Source of the DNA: Myxococcales bacterium
Lineage (GTDB): Bacteria > Myxococcota > Myxococcia > Myxococcales > JAKAPL01
Length of the DNA: 64,000 bases
Reading direction: 5' to 3'
Assembly: GCA_021807105.1 (NCBI GenBank)
Contig: JAKAPL010000012.1
Span: forward strand, 1-64,000
Below the pieces are notes generated by a model, which had not been told where the DNA came from, did not search any database, and saw only the letters and a program-made list of their open reading frames with translations. This document shows, in pieces, positions 8,668-18,310 of this stretch; position 1 is the first letter of the stretch, and each line of letters opens with the position of its first letter. A program made the position numbers and the translations under genes.

Positions 8668-9573
8668 CTACCGGCTCGCCGCCGGCGCATCCGGACCGGC
8701 ACGCGTGCCCAGGACGATCATCACCTCTTCCAGCCGGCGCACATCGACCGCCGGCACGACCGACGCCCGCAGGAACATGCCCGAGCTGCTGCGGGCGAGG
8801 CTCGCGACCTTCCCGATCGGCAGCCCGGGAGGGAAGATGCCGTCCGTGCCGCTCGTCGCGAGCGCGTCGCCCTCCTCGATGTCGTCCGACCGGAGCGCGT
8901 AGTCGAGCCGGCAGCGGCCTTCGGCGCCCGTCCCGGAGACCGTCGCCCGCGCCCGGGAGCGTACGACGCGCGCCGCCACCGCGCTGTCCGGGTCCACGAG
9001 CAGCTCGACGTCCGCGGCGGAAGGGAAGACCGCGAGCACCCGCCCCACGATGCCGGACGGGGCGACGACCGCCATGTCGCGCCGTACGCCGCGGTCCTCT
9101 CCGGCGCCGACCCGGATCACGTGGGCCATCGCGCCCGGCGCGAGGCTGTCGCCGATGACCCGCGCGCCGAGGAGATCGAGCGGCTGCGCCCGGGCGAGGG
9201 AGAGCAGGTCGCGCAGCCGGGCGTTCTCCTCGGCGGCGGCGGAGAGACGCGCGTTCTCGACCTCGAGCGCGGCGATCCGCCGCTGGAGAACCACGTTCCG
9301 CTCGCGCACGTGGTGGAGGGCGAGGTACGACTGAACCAGGTCAATCGCGCCGCCCGCCGCCCCGACGACCGCCCGCTCGATCGGCGCCGTCAGGAAGACC
9401 ACCGCCCGGTCGAGCCGGCTTCGCGGATCCGCTCGATCCCGCCGCGCGAGGAACGAGAGCACCGCCGCGGAGAGCAGCGCAAGGAGGGCCAAGACCTCGC
9501 GATACTTGCGCAGGAAACCCACGTCGCTCGCTCCGGCGGCCAGCCGCTCTCGACCCCGCTCGGATACTTGCAT
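8668..9573 (-). CDS. mreC: Rod shape-determining protein MreC
   Basis: 301 aa; N-terminal TM + coiled coil + LLVDPDSAVAARVVRSRARATVSGTG. Confidence 0.93.
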   Translation of the reverse strand: MQVSERGRERLAAGASDVGFLRKYREVLALLALLSAAVLSFLARRDRADPRSRLDRAVVFLTAPIERAVVGAAGGAIDLVQSYLALHHVRERNVVLQRRIAALEVENARLSAAAEENARLRDLLSLARAQPLDLLGARVIGDSLAPGAMAHVIRVGAGEDRGVRRDMAVVAPSGIVGRVLAVFPSAADVELLVDPDSAVAARVVRSRARATVSGTGAEGRCRLDYALRSDDIEEGDALATSGTDGIFPPGLPIGKVASLARSSSGMFLRASVVPAVDVRRLEEVMIVLGTRAGPDAPAASR

Positions 9574-9630
9574 TGTCGCGTTGTTTCCCCTACGTAGTCA
9601 AGCCTTCAGCCGGGGAAAGGCAAGGACGAG

Positions 9631-11205
9631 ATGCTCGACAACATGAGAACCGCCAGCGCCTCGACGGCGGGCAAGTTCGTGATGGCGTTCCTCTTCTCTC
9701 TGCTCGCCGTGGCCTTCGGCATCAGCTTCGGGCCCGGCTGGCGCGGGCTGACGGGCTCCGGTTCAGGCCCCCAGTGGGCCGCCAAGGTGAACGGGGAGAC
9801 GATCGGCGTCCCGGAGTTCGAGCGCTACTATTGGCGGACCGTCCGGCGCTTCGGCGACATGGACCGCAACCTCATCGACCAGTACTTCCCCCGCTCGCGA
9901 GCCCTGGACGAGCTGATCGCCGATCGCCTGGTCGCGGCGGAGGCGCGCCGGCAGGGCGTCGCCGTCGGGGACCGGGAGCTGGCCGACGCGATCACGAAGA
10001 ACGCCGCGTTCCAGGAGGATGGCAGGTTCTCCGAGCAGCGATACCGGCTCATGCTGGAGCGCTCCCTCGGCCTGACCGAGCAGGACTTCGAGAACGAGAT
10101 GCGGCGGGGCATGCTCGTGGGCAAGATGTCCGCCCTCGTCCGGCAGACCGCCAAGGTCACCGACGGAGAGCTCGAACAACAGTTCCGCGACGACAATGAG
10201 AAGGTCTCGCTCGCCTTCGTCCGGTTCGCGCCCGCGTTCTACGCGAGCCAGGCCTCGCCTTCCGACGCGGAGGTCGGCGCGTTCATCAAGGATCACGCGG
10301 ACCAGATCACCGCCGAGTACGGCAAGGAGACCTGGCGCTATCACCTCCCCCGGCGTGTGCAGGCGCGCCACCTGCTCTTCAGAGTCGCCGCGGCCACGGA
10401 TGGAACGAAGGCGAAGGAGGCGGCCCTCGCCGCGCGCGCCCGTGCCGTCAAGGGCGAGGACTTCGGCGCGCTCGTCAAGAGCCTTTCGCAGGCCGGCGAC
10501 GCGGCTTCGGGCGGCGAGCTCGGGGAGATCCGCGAGCACGACCGGCTCTTCGACCCAGCGCTCGAACAAGCCGCCCTCGCACTCGCCGAGGGCGAGGTGA
10601 GCGAGCCCGTTCGCAGCGCGCACGGCTGGGAGCTCGTCCAGGCGGAGAAGGTCCTCCCCGCCGAGAACAAGAGCCTCGATCAGGTCCGCGGCGACCTCGC
10701 CCGGGAGATGCTGACCCGGCAGCGCGAGGGGACTCTGGCCAAGGCCGCGGCCGAGGCCGCGCAGGCGAAGCTCGCCGCCGGGGCGAAGCTGTCGGATCTT
10801 TTCCCCCCCGCCGCGGGGCCCGTGGGTGACGAGCCGGCGAAGTTCGCGCCTCCGCCCGAGCATCCAGCGACCGAGACGACCGGGCTCTTTGCGCGCTCGG
10901 CCGTGGGCTACGTCCCGAAGATCGGCCAGAGCCTCCCGCTCCAGACCGCGGCCTTCGCGCTCGCGACTCCCGGGACGGCGGCGAAGCAGCCGTTCCAGGT
11001 CGGGGAGAACTGGGTCGTCGTCCAGCTCGCCGAGCACGACGCGCCGGACATGAAGGAGTTCGCGAAGAAGAAGGACGAGCTGCGGGAGAACGCGCAGCGC
11101 CAGGCCGAGATCGAGCTGATGGGGGGCTGGCGCAAGACGCTCCTCTCCCAGGCGGTGATCGAGCGAAACATGGCCCTCATCGCCCCGCAGAAGCCGCAGA
11201 GCTGA
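9631..11205 (+). CDS. SurA N-terminal domain / PpiC-type peptidyl-prolyl isomerase (PpiD-like)
   Basis: 524 aa; N-terminal TM, ARHLLFRV...GELGEIREHDRLFDPALEQAALALAEGEVSEPVRSAHGWELVQ. Confidence 0.9.
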   Translation: MLDNMRTASASTAGKFVMAFLFSLLAVAFGISFGPGWRGLTGSGSGPQWAAKVNGETIGVPEFERYYWRTVRRFGDMDRNLIDQYFPRSRALDELIADRLVAAEARRQGVAVGDRELADAITKNAAFQEDGRFSEQRYRLMLERSLGLTEQDFENEMRRGMLVGKMSALVRQTAKVTDGELEQQFRDDNEKVSLAFVRFAPAFYASQASPSDAEVGAFIKDHADQITAEYGKETWRYHLPRRVQARHLLFRVAAATDGTKAKEAALAARARAVKGEDFGALVKSLSQAGDAASGGELGEIREHDRLFDPALEQAALALAEGEVSEPVRSAHGWELVQAEKVLPAENKSLDQVRGDLAREMLTRQREGTLAKAAAEAAQAKLAAGAKLSDLFPPAAGPVGDEPAKFAPPPEHPATETTGLFARSAVGYVPKIGQSLPLQTAAFALATPGTAAKQPFQVGENWVVVQLAEHDAPDMKEFAKKKDELRENAQRQAEIELMGGWRKTLLSQAVIERNMALIAPQKPQS

Positions 11206-11439
11206 AGTCGGCAAGCTCCTGCGCAAGCGTGATCCTGCCCCCGCGCCGCCTCCCGGCTGGGTCGGGGGAAGGCCCATGGTCGTCCCGCTGGACCGGGCGG
11301 CGTGCGCGACGCCCGACTTGCCCTCGGCGGCGACTCCCTGCGCGGCCGCCCGCGGAGGTCTGCTCGACGGCTTCGCAGCGCGGCCCATCATCGCCACGAC
11401 TCAATGCGCCAAGGGGCTGGCCGCAGTGCGGGAGGTGCG

Positions 11440-11458
11440 GCAAGTGGCACTTGCTACT
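11440..11458 (+). promoter_or_regulatory. Candidate MerR-regulator operator GCAAGTGGCACTTGCTACT
   Basis: 7-1-7 perfect palindrome plus TACT; 19 bp identical to 17775-17793 (minus strand). Confidence 0.7.
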
Positions 11459-11506
11459 GTCTGGCCGCCTTGACTCGACCGGCGGGGGCGGCGTAGGTAC
11501 GGATGC

Positions 11507-12646
11507 ATGCCTCCTTCGGTCTCCTCCGGCGGCGGGCGGACGGTCCTCGTGGCCGGCGCGGCCGGCTTCATCGGGTCGCACGTGGTCGAGCGTCTCCGGG
11601 CGGCGGGCCACGCGGTCCGCGCGATCGACCGGCCGGGAGCGGACCTCTCCGCCGCCCGCGCGGCGGGGGCGCAGGCGCTCTCCTTCGACCTCGGCGAGGC
11701 CGGGAAGCTGCGCGAGGCGCTCGCGGGCTGCGACGTCGCGGTCAACGGGACCGGCCTCTTCGACCTCGCGGCGACCGAGGAGGAGCTTCGGGCGGCCAAC
11801 GTGACCGCCGCGGTCGCCTTCGCCGAGGCCGCGCGCGAGGCGGGAGTCGGGCGGCTGGTGCACCTCTCCTCGGCCTCGGTCTACGGCAAACCCGCCCGCT
11901 CGCCGCAGGACGAGGAAGGGCCGTTCCATCCCCGCAACCTCTACGAGATCACCAAGCTCGAGGGGGAGAGGGCGGTTCAGGAGCGGCACGGGCGCGGGAT
12001 CGAGGTCGCGGTGCTCCGGCCGACGCTCGTCTATGGGCCGCGGTCGCGCTACGGCCAGGCGCTCTTCGTCGCCCTGCTCGCCCAGCTCCGCGCCTTCGGC
12101 CGGCGCCGCTTCCCGCTGCTGGCCGGCGGTCCGCTCGGCCAGCACGTCCACGTCGCCGACGTCGCCGGCGCCGCCGTCCTCTGTGCGACCCACCCGGACG
12201 CGGCGGGCCGCGCCTTCAACGTCGCCGACCGCGAGCCGCTCGGCCTCGGGGAGACCTTCGGCGCGCTCATCGGGGCCGTCGGCATGACCGCCGCGCCGAA
12301 GCTCTCCGGGCGGCTCTTCTGGGGCGCGACCCTCTTCGTCCTCGCCCACCTCCCGGCGAGAGTCCTGCGCGAGTTCAACCGGCGGCTCCAGAAGGGCCAC
12401 GAGATCCTCGTCTCCCGCGGCCTGCCGGACAGGCTCGTGCCGCGACTCGACCGCGACTGGATCGGCTACTTCAGCGGCGACTTCGTCTTCGACGTGCGGC
12501 GGCTCGCGTCGCTGGGTTTCTCGTGGGAACACCCGGACTTCCGCCGCTCGATCGGCGGCGTCGTCGAGTGGTACCGGGGCGCAGGCTGGCTCCCGGCGCC
12601 GGACAGCGCGGCCCCGGGCGCGGCGCGGGCGGTGGAGACGCCCTGA
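11507..12646 (+). CDS. NAD(P)-dependent epimerase/dehydratase (SDR)
   Basis: VLVAGAAGFIGSHVVERL; LVHLSSASVYG; YEITKLEGE. Confidence 0.9.
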   Translation: MPPSVSSGGGRTVLVAGAAGFIGSHVVERLRAAGHAVRAIDRPGADLSAARAAGAQALSFDLGEAGKLREALAGCDVAVNGTGLFDLAATEEELRAANVTAAVAFAEAAREAGVGRLVHLSSASVYGKPARSPQDEEGPFHPRNLYEITKLEGERAVQERHGRGIEVAVLRPTLVYGPRSRYGQALFVALLAQLRAFGRRRFPLLAGGPLGQHVHVADVAGAAVLCATHPDAAGRAFNVADREPLGLGETFGALIGAVGMTAAPKLSGRLFWGATLFVLAHLPARVLREFNRRLQKGHEILVSRGLPDRLVPRLDRDWIGYFSGDFVFDVRRLASLGFSWEHPDFRRSIGGVVEWYRGAGWLPAPDSAAPGAARAVETP

Positions 12647-12766
12647 TCTTCGACCGAGAGAGATGATCGCGAAGGAGCACGGGATGGCAGGAGGAGGGAA
12701 ACGCGAGGGCCCCACATTCGCGCCTTCCGGGGAGAGAAGAGCTCACTCGCCGGACGGGCGCCGATC

Positions 12767-13945
12767 ATGAAGGCCGTGGTCGCGGGCGCCGCCGCCATCC
12801 CGGTGCGCCGCAAGCTCGAACGGCCGGTCCGCGACACCGCGGCGGAGCTCGCCTTCGCGGCCGCGGCGGACGCGGGCCTTCCGCTCTCCCGGATCGACGG
12901 GCTCTTCGTCTCGCCGCCGGCGCTCGGCGGGGTCCCCGGCTTCATGTGGAGCTGCACGCTCGCCCACCACCTGGGCCTCGCGACGCGGTCGCAGGCGCTC
13001 GTCGAGTGCGGCGGCCTGACCGCCGCGGTCGCCTTCAAGCTCGCGGTGCAGGAGGTGCGTGCCGGCCGGATCTCGGCGGCGCTGGTGATCGCGATGGACG
13101 TGCGGGCCGACGACCGCGCGGAGGACTTCGAGTTCTTCATCCGGAACATGACGGAGGACCTGCTCGGCCTCTACGGCCCCTACGACGCGCTCTACGGAAT
13201 CGCCGCGCCCATCCCCTACTACGCCATGAGCGCCCAGCGCTATCTCCACGAGCACGAGCTCACGCGCGCGGACCTCGCGCCGGTCGCCGTGGCGCTCCGG
13301 CGCAACGCCGAGAAGAATGAGCGGGCCGAGCTGCGCAAGCCGATCTCCGTGGAGGACGTCCTCGCCGCCCCGATGATCTGCCCGCCGCTCGGCCTGCTCG
13401 ACTGTTCGGCGTTCGCGAGCGGGGCGGCGGCGGTGGTGGTCGCGCGCGAGGAGGTCGCGCGGGAGGCGGGCCGGCCGCTCGTGTTCGTGCGCGCCCTCGG
13501 GGAGGCGCACGAGGCGGCCCACTTCGCCCCGCTGCGCGCGCCGCTCTCCTCCTTCCCCTCGGCCCGGGCCGCGGCGGCCGAGGCGTTCTCCGGCGCGCGT
13601 CTCGCCCCCGGGGACGTGGACGTGGCCGAGGTCTACGGGGTCTTCTCCGCGACCGAGCTGATGCTCTACGAGAGCCTCGGCTTCTTCCCAGAGGGGCGCG
13701 GCGCGGCCGCGGTCCGCGAAGGGTTGACGAGCGGCACGGGGTCGACGGTCTTCGACCCTTCCGGCGGGCGGCTCTCGCTCGGCCATCCCGCGGGCGCGAC
13801 GCCGCTCTACAGCGTGGTGGAGATCGTCGAGCAGCTTCGCGGGACGGCGGGGGCGCGGCAGGTGAAGGACGCGGTGGTCGGCCTCTTCCACGCCGAGCAC
13901 GGGATGCTCAATGGGAGCCTGGTCGGCCTGTTGGAGGCGGGGTGA
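12767..13945 (+). CDS. Thiolase-like acetyl-CoA acetyltransferase / lipid-transfer type
   Basis: 392 aa; VAEVYGVFSATELMLYESLGF; SLGHPAGATPLYSVVEIVEQLRG. Confidence 0.88.
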   Translation: MKAVVAGAAAIPVRRKLERPVRDTAAELAFAAAADAGLPLSRIDGLFVSPPALGGVPGFMWSCTLAHHLGLATRSQALVECGGLTAAVAFKLAVQEVRAGRISAALVIAMDVRADDRAEDFEFFIRNMTEDLLGLYGPYDALYGIAAPIPYYAMSAQRYLHEHELTRADLAPVAVALRRNAEKNERAELRKPISVEDVLAAPMICPPLGLLDCSAFASGAAAVVVAREEVAREAGRPLVFVRALGEAHEAAHFAPLRAPLSSFPSARAAAAEAFSGARLAPGDVDVAEVYGVFSATELMLYESLGFFPEGRGAAAVREGLTSGTGSTVFDPSGGRLSLGHPAGATPLYSVVEIVEQLRGTAGARQVKDAVVGLFHAEHGMLNGSLVGLLEAG

Positions 13946-14084
13946 CCGTGCCTCCGAACCCACGGGACTTCCCCCGGAGACGCCGGAGGACCGGGACCGC
14001 GTCCGCGCTTCTTCTGCCTCCCTCCGCGCGGCCAACCTCTCCCGCGTCGCGGGGGGTCCCCCCGGCGATGAAAGGGGCTCCGGC

Positions 14085-14525
14085 GTGAAGGACATCATCG
14101 ACGCGGCGACGAAGGATGCGCTCTCCGTCTTCGGGGGCCGGGCGACGGAGGAGTTCCAGCGCCGGCTCGCGCAAGGGCGGCTGTGCAGCACACGCTGCCG
14201 GGCGTGCCACGCCGTCGCCTTCCCGCCGCGGGAGTTCTGCCCCGACTGCCACGGCCGGGAGGTCGAGTGGATCGAGCTGCCCAAGGAGGCGACGCTCTAC
14301 GCCTTCACGCAGCAGCAGCGCGGCCTCCGCTTCCTCGCCCCGGATGTCATCGGCCTCGTCGAGGTCCAGGGCGTCGGCCACTTCCTGTCGCGAATCGACG
14401 CGCCCTTCGAGTCGCTTGCCATCGGCATGCGCCTCGCCGTAGGCTTCCTACAGATCGCCCCCGGCATCTGGGTCCACCAGTACCGGCCGGCCCGTGGGGT
14501 CCCCGATGGTCCGCACGATCCCTGA
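14085..14525 (+). CDS. OB-fold zinc-ribbon acyl-CoA-associated protein (DUF35/ChsH2 type)
   Basis: GTG start in frame; CSTRCRACHAVAFPPREFCPDCHG zinc ribbon, partner of the adjacent thiolase. Confidence 0.85.
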   Translation: MKDIIDAATKDALSVFGGRATEEFQRRLAQGRLCSTRCRACHAVAFPPREFCPDCHGREVEWIELPKEATLYAFTQQQRGLRFLAPDVIGLVEVQGVGHFLSRIDAPFESLAIGMRLAVGFLQIAPGIWVHQYRPARGVPDGPHDP

Positions 14526-16344
14526 GCTGCTCGACGCTCGCGCCGCCGAGGCGCCCCATCTGCTCTCCTTCGAGCAGACGGTCAACGGCCGCTCCGACCG
14601 CGCCACCTGGTCCGAGTTCAAACAGCGCTGCGACGCGCTTTCGCTCGCGCTGGAGGAGCTGGGCCTCCGCCCCGGAGAGAGCGCCGGCGTCATCGGGCAG
14701 ACGACCGGCGAATGGGCGACCACCGACCTCGGGATCCTCGGAGCGGGCGGGGTGTCGGTCGGCATCTACCCGACGCTCACCCCCGCGCAGGTCGCCTATC
14801 TGCTCTCCGACTGCGCCGCGCGCTTCGTCGTCGCCGGCGGGAAGGCCGAGCTTTCTACGCTGCGCGCCGCGCTCACCGAGGTCGAGAAACCGCCGGTGGT
14901 GATCGGCTGGGGCGAGGCGGAGGGGGAGGCCGGCGTCCTCGGCCTCTCCGCGCTGATCTCGCGCGGCCGCGAGCTGCTCGCCCGCAAGCCGGGCCGGATC
15001 ACCGAGCTGCGCGCCCGCGCGAAGCCCGAGGACCTCGCCGTGCTCATCTACACCTCGGGGACGACCGGCGTCCCCAAGGGCGCGATGATCTCGCACGGGA
15101 ACTGCCTCTCCCTCCTCTCCGAGCTCAAGAAGCTGCTGCCCGCGGACGTCTCCGGCGCCGACGTCACCGTCTCATTCCTGCCGATGGCCCACGTGGCCGA
15201 GCACGTCATCGGGTTCTACGGGCGGATCAGTGCGGGCTACGCCGCCCGATACGTGGGGAGCCTCGACAGCCAGGCGGTGCTCGGCGCGGTGGGACAGACA
15301 CGCCCGACCCTCTTCGGATCGGTGCCGCGCATCTTCGAGAAGGCGTACGCGAAGATCCGCGCGACGGTCGCCGAGGCGAACCCGCGGCGGCAGGCGATCT
15401 TCGCCTGGGCCGAGCGGACGGGCCGCGCCTGGTCGCGCCACCAGCTCGGCGGTCTGCCGCCCCCGCTCTCCTTGCGGCTCTCGCACGCGCTCGCCGACCG
15501 GCTCGTGCTCCGCCGCATCCGCGAGGCGTTCGGCGGGCGGGTCCGGTACTTCGTCTCCGGCGCGGCCCCGATCGACCCCGAGATCCTGGAGTTCTTCGAC
15601 GGCTGCGGCATGCGAGTGGTCGAGGTCTACGGGATGACCGAGTGCTGCGGCATCGCGACCGTGAACAGCCCGGAGCGCCCGCGCTTCGGGACGGTAGGCA
15701 GGCCCGTGCCGGGCATGGAGCTGCGCCTCGCCGACGACGGCGAGATCCTCCTGCGCGGGCCGTCGGTCTTCCTGGGCTACTGGAACAGGAAGGAGGCGAC
15801 CGCGGAGGCGATCGACGCGGACGGCTGGCTGCACACCGGCGACATCGGGGTCCTCGACGCCGACGGGTTCCTGAAGATCACCGACCGGAAGAAGAACCTG
15901 ATCGTCACCTCCGGCGGGAAGAAGGTGGCGCCCGCCCCCATCGAGGCGATCCTCGGGAGCGACCCGGTGCTCGGGCCCTCGCTGGTGGTCGGGGAGGCAC
16001 GACCCTACCTGACCGCCCTCTTGACCCTCGATCTAGAGGGGGCCCGAGAGGCGGCCGGCGCGCCCTCGGCGTCGGTCGGGGAGCTCTCGCGCCATCCGGA
16101 GGTCCGCCGCCGCGCGCTCGTCGCAGTGGAGAAAGCCAACGCCCACCTCGCCCGCTTCGAGCAGATCCGTCGCTTCCGCATCCTGGAAGAGGAGCTCCCG
16201 CTCGGAGGCGAGGAGCTGACGCCGACGATGAAGCTGCGGCGCAAGGCGATGACCCGGCGGTTCGCGGCGGAGATCGAATCGCTCTATGCGACCCCCGCCC
16301 CCGCGGAGGTCATCGAGGCGTCGGCCGCGGCGAGCGCGGCTTGA
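14494..16344 (+). CDS. Long-chain acyl-CoA synthetase (AMP-binding)
   Basis: 616 aa; LIYTSGTTGVPKGAMISHGN; GWLHTGDIGVLDADGFLKITDRKKNLIVTSGGKKVAP. Confidence 0.95.
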   Translation: MGSPMVRTIPELLDARAAEAPHLLSFEQTVNGRSDRATWSEFKQRCDALSLALEELGLRPGESAGVIGQTTGEWATTDLGILGAGGVSVGIYPTLTPAQVAYLLSDCAARFVVAGGKAELSTLRAALTEVEKPPVVIGWGEAEGEAGVLGLSALISRGRELLARKPGRITELRARAKPEDLAVLIYTSGTTGVPKGAMISHGNCLSLLSELKKLLPADVSGADVTVSFLPMAHVAEHVIGFYGRISAGYAARYVGSLDSQAVLGAVGQTRPTLFGSVPRIFEKAYAKIRATVAEANPRRQAIFAWAERTGRAWSRHQLGGLPPPLSLRLSHALADRLVLRRIREAFGGRVRYFVSGAAPIDPEILEFFDGCGMRVVEVYGMTECCGIATVNSPERPRFGTVGRPVPGMELRLADDGEILLRGPSVFLGYWNRKEATAEAIDADGWLHTGDIGVLDADGFLKITDRKKNLIVTSGGKKVAPAPIEAILGSDPVLGPSLVVGEARPYLTALLTLDLEGAREAAGAPSASVGELSRHPEVRRRALVAVEKANAHLARFEQIRRFRILEEELPLGGEELTPTMKLRRKAMTRRFAAEIESLYATPAPAEVIEASAAASAA

Positions 16345-16432
16345 CCCAGCAACCCCGAGACCGAGGCCCTCGCTCCTGCCCCGGTGAGCGGGCCAGGGGG
16401 AGAGATCCGCGGGCGACCTTCAGGAGGAAACC

Positions 16433-17002
16433 ATGGTCCAGATCGACGTCCTGATGTCCTCGGCGGTGGGAGCGACCCTCGCGAACGCCGCCCGCGGCAG
16501 GCTGCGCCGCGAGCCTCGCCTCTGGCACAACGGGCCGCTCGCGGCGGCCACGATCTTCGCGGCCTTCTTCCTCGTGCCGGGCCTCCTCTTCTTCCTGTGC
16601 ACCTGGCCGTCCTGGGACACGATGTACTGGTTCGACGGACCGACCCTGCCCGGCTGGTTCGTGGCCGTCGCCGCGGTCCTCGTGCTCGCCGCCTTCGCGC
16701 TCGGCTTCGCCGCGGTCCACGCGCTCATCCGAAGGGGGGCCGACACGGCGGCGCTCTCCCTGCCGGCCATCCTCCTCGCCCCGACCGCCGTGGTCCTCGC
16801 GATCTGGCACGACCGCTTCCTGCACGTCGGCACCCGGGCGAGCCTCGCCGCCGGCGCCCCGCCGAACCTCCTGTCGTCCTCCGTGCTCTGGGGCCTGCTC
16901 GTCGTCATCCCCGTCTGGGTCGGCGTTCCTCTCGTGATCCTCGTCGTACGTTGGGCGAAGGCCTCGGCGGCCGATCCGCGCGCCCAGTCACGCCGCGTGT
17001 GA
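16433..17002 (+). CDS. Hypothetical multi-pass membrane protein
   Basis: 189 aa, about four hydrophobic segments. Confidence 0.6.
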   Translation: MVQIDVLMSSAVGATLANAARGRLRREPRLWHNGPLAAATIFAAFFLVPGLLFFLCTWPSWDTMYWFDGPTLPGWFVAVAAVLVLAAFALGFAAVHALIRRGADTAALSLPAILLAPTAVVLAIWHDRFLHVGTRASLAAGAPPNLLSSSVLWGLLVVIPVWVGVPLVILVVRWAKASAADPRAQSRRV

Positions 17003-17761
17003 CCGACCCAGCAGCGGGTCGAGGGCATCGGTCCGGGCGGTGCGCAGGAGCATGTCATTGATCAGCTTCTTGCGCAGCGCGACGAGCAGCGAGGTGGCGC
17101 CGTCGATCCCGGCGCGGGCGAGCTTGGCCGCCTCGTCCGGTCCCTTTTTCCCGATGACCACCCGAAGGAACGTCTCGACCTCCAACGCGAGCAGACCCTC
17201 GAGTGCCTTGCGGTACATGAGCAGATCGTTCGGCCGGAAGCCCGCGCGCTCGGTGATGCCGAGCCGCTTCAAGTGCCCGATCGCCGCGAGCACCTCGACG
17301 TCCGGCCCGGAGAAGAGCTTCGGTCCGTCCTTCTCCCGCCGCGCGGAGACGAACCCGAGCCGTTCGAGCTTCGCGACGAGCGCCCGGGGCAGGCCGAAAG
17401 CCCGGGCGGCGTCCTCGGCGCCGATGGAGGCGGCCTGGTCGGGGGCGCCGAGCGTCCCGAGCGCCGCCTGCTGGACCTCCAGCGCCGCCTTCGCCTGGGC
17501 GCCCGATCCCTTGCCGGCGACGAGGCGCCGGATCACCGAGAGCGGCAGGAAGCGCTGCCGCTGCAGATCCTTGATGAGCCGGATCCGGTCGACGCAGGCG
17601 GCGTCGTAGAGCGCCATGTTCCGGTGGGTCTTCACCGGGCGGGGCAGCAGCCCCTCCCGCACGTAGTGCTGGATGGTCCCGCGGGCCACGCCCGCCCGGC
17701 GGGCGAGCTGGCCGATCTTGAGAAGCTCGCGGGCCGGACTTCGATCGCGGCGGTTGGACAT
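16988..17761 (-). CDS. MerR-family transcriptional regulator
   Basis: LKIGQLARRAGVARGTIQHYVREGLLPRPVKTHRNMALYDAACVDRIRLIKDLQ; ATG at 17761. Confidence 0.92.
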   Translation of the reverse strand: MSNRRDRSPARELLKIGQLARRAGVARGTIQHYVREGLLPRPVKTHRNMALYDAACVDRIRLIKDLQRQRFLPLSVIRRLVAGKGSGAQAKAALEVQQAALGTLGAPDQAASIGAEDAARAFGLPRALVAKLERLGFVSARREKDGPKLFSGPDVEVLAAIGHLKRLGITERAGFRPNDLLMYRKALEGLLALEVETFLRVVIGKKGPDEAAKLARAGIDGATSLLVALRKKLINDMLLRTARTDALDPLLGRSHAA

Positions 17762-17774
17762 GGGGGAATAGTAT

Positions 17775-17793
17775 AGTAGCAAGTGCCACTTGC
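17775..17793 (-). promoter_or_regulatory. Candidate MerR-regulator operator GCAAGTGGCACTTGCTACT overlapping a TATACT -10-like element
   Basis: 19-bp identity to 11440-11458; lies in the divergent merR/SCP2 intergenic region. Confidence 0.75.
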
Positions 17794-17887
17794 TGGGAAG
17801 CACGAACGACGTTGACTCCTTCGACCGTCCCGCGGTAGGAACGCGTCAACGTCCGGTCGACGGACGCCTCGACTAGGAGAGAACGCC

Positions 17888-18232
17888 ATGGAAATCACCC
17901 CGCAGGAAGTTTTCGAGAAGAGGATCCCCGAGGCCATCGGGAAGAACCCCGCGCTGGCCAAGGACGTGAACGCGGTCTTCCAGTTCGACGTGGCCGGCCC
18001 GGCGGGCGGCAAGTGGGTCCTGGATCTGACCAAGGCCGAGAAGTGGGTCTCCGTCGGCGAGGCGCCGACCCCGGCGATGACCATCTCGGTCACCGACGAG
18101 AACTTCATCGCCATCGTCACCGGCAAGCTCAACGGCCAGATGGCGTTCATGAGCGGCAAGATCAAGTTCAAGCCGATGAACATCGCCCTGGCGACGAAGC
18201 TCTCGAAGGTCCTCGCCGCAGGCCGCGGCTAG
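17888..18232 (+). CDS. SCP2 sterol-binding domain protein
   Basis: 114 aa; AMTISVTDENFIAIVTGKLNGQMAFMSGKIKFKPMNIALATKL. Confidence 0.93.
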   Translation: MEITPQEVFEKRIPEAIGKNPALAKDVNAVFQFDVAGPAGGKWVLDLTKAEKWVSVGEAPTPAMTISVTDENFIAIVTGKLNGQMAFMSGKIKFKPMNIALATKLSKVLAAGRG

Positions 18233-18310
18233 ACGGCCGGGCGAAGGCGCCCGGCGGCAGGGCGAACCGCCGGGCGTCCGCTCTCCCCTCGCCCGAGAGG
18301 AGGCCGCGCC

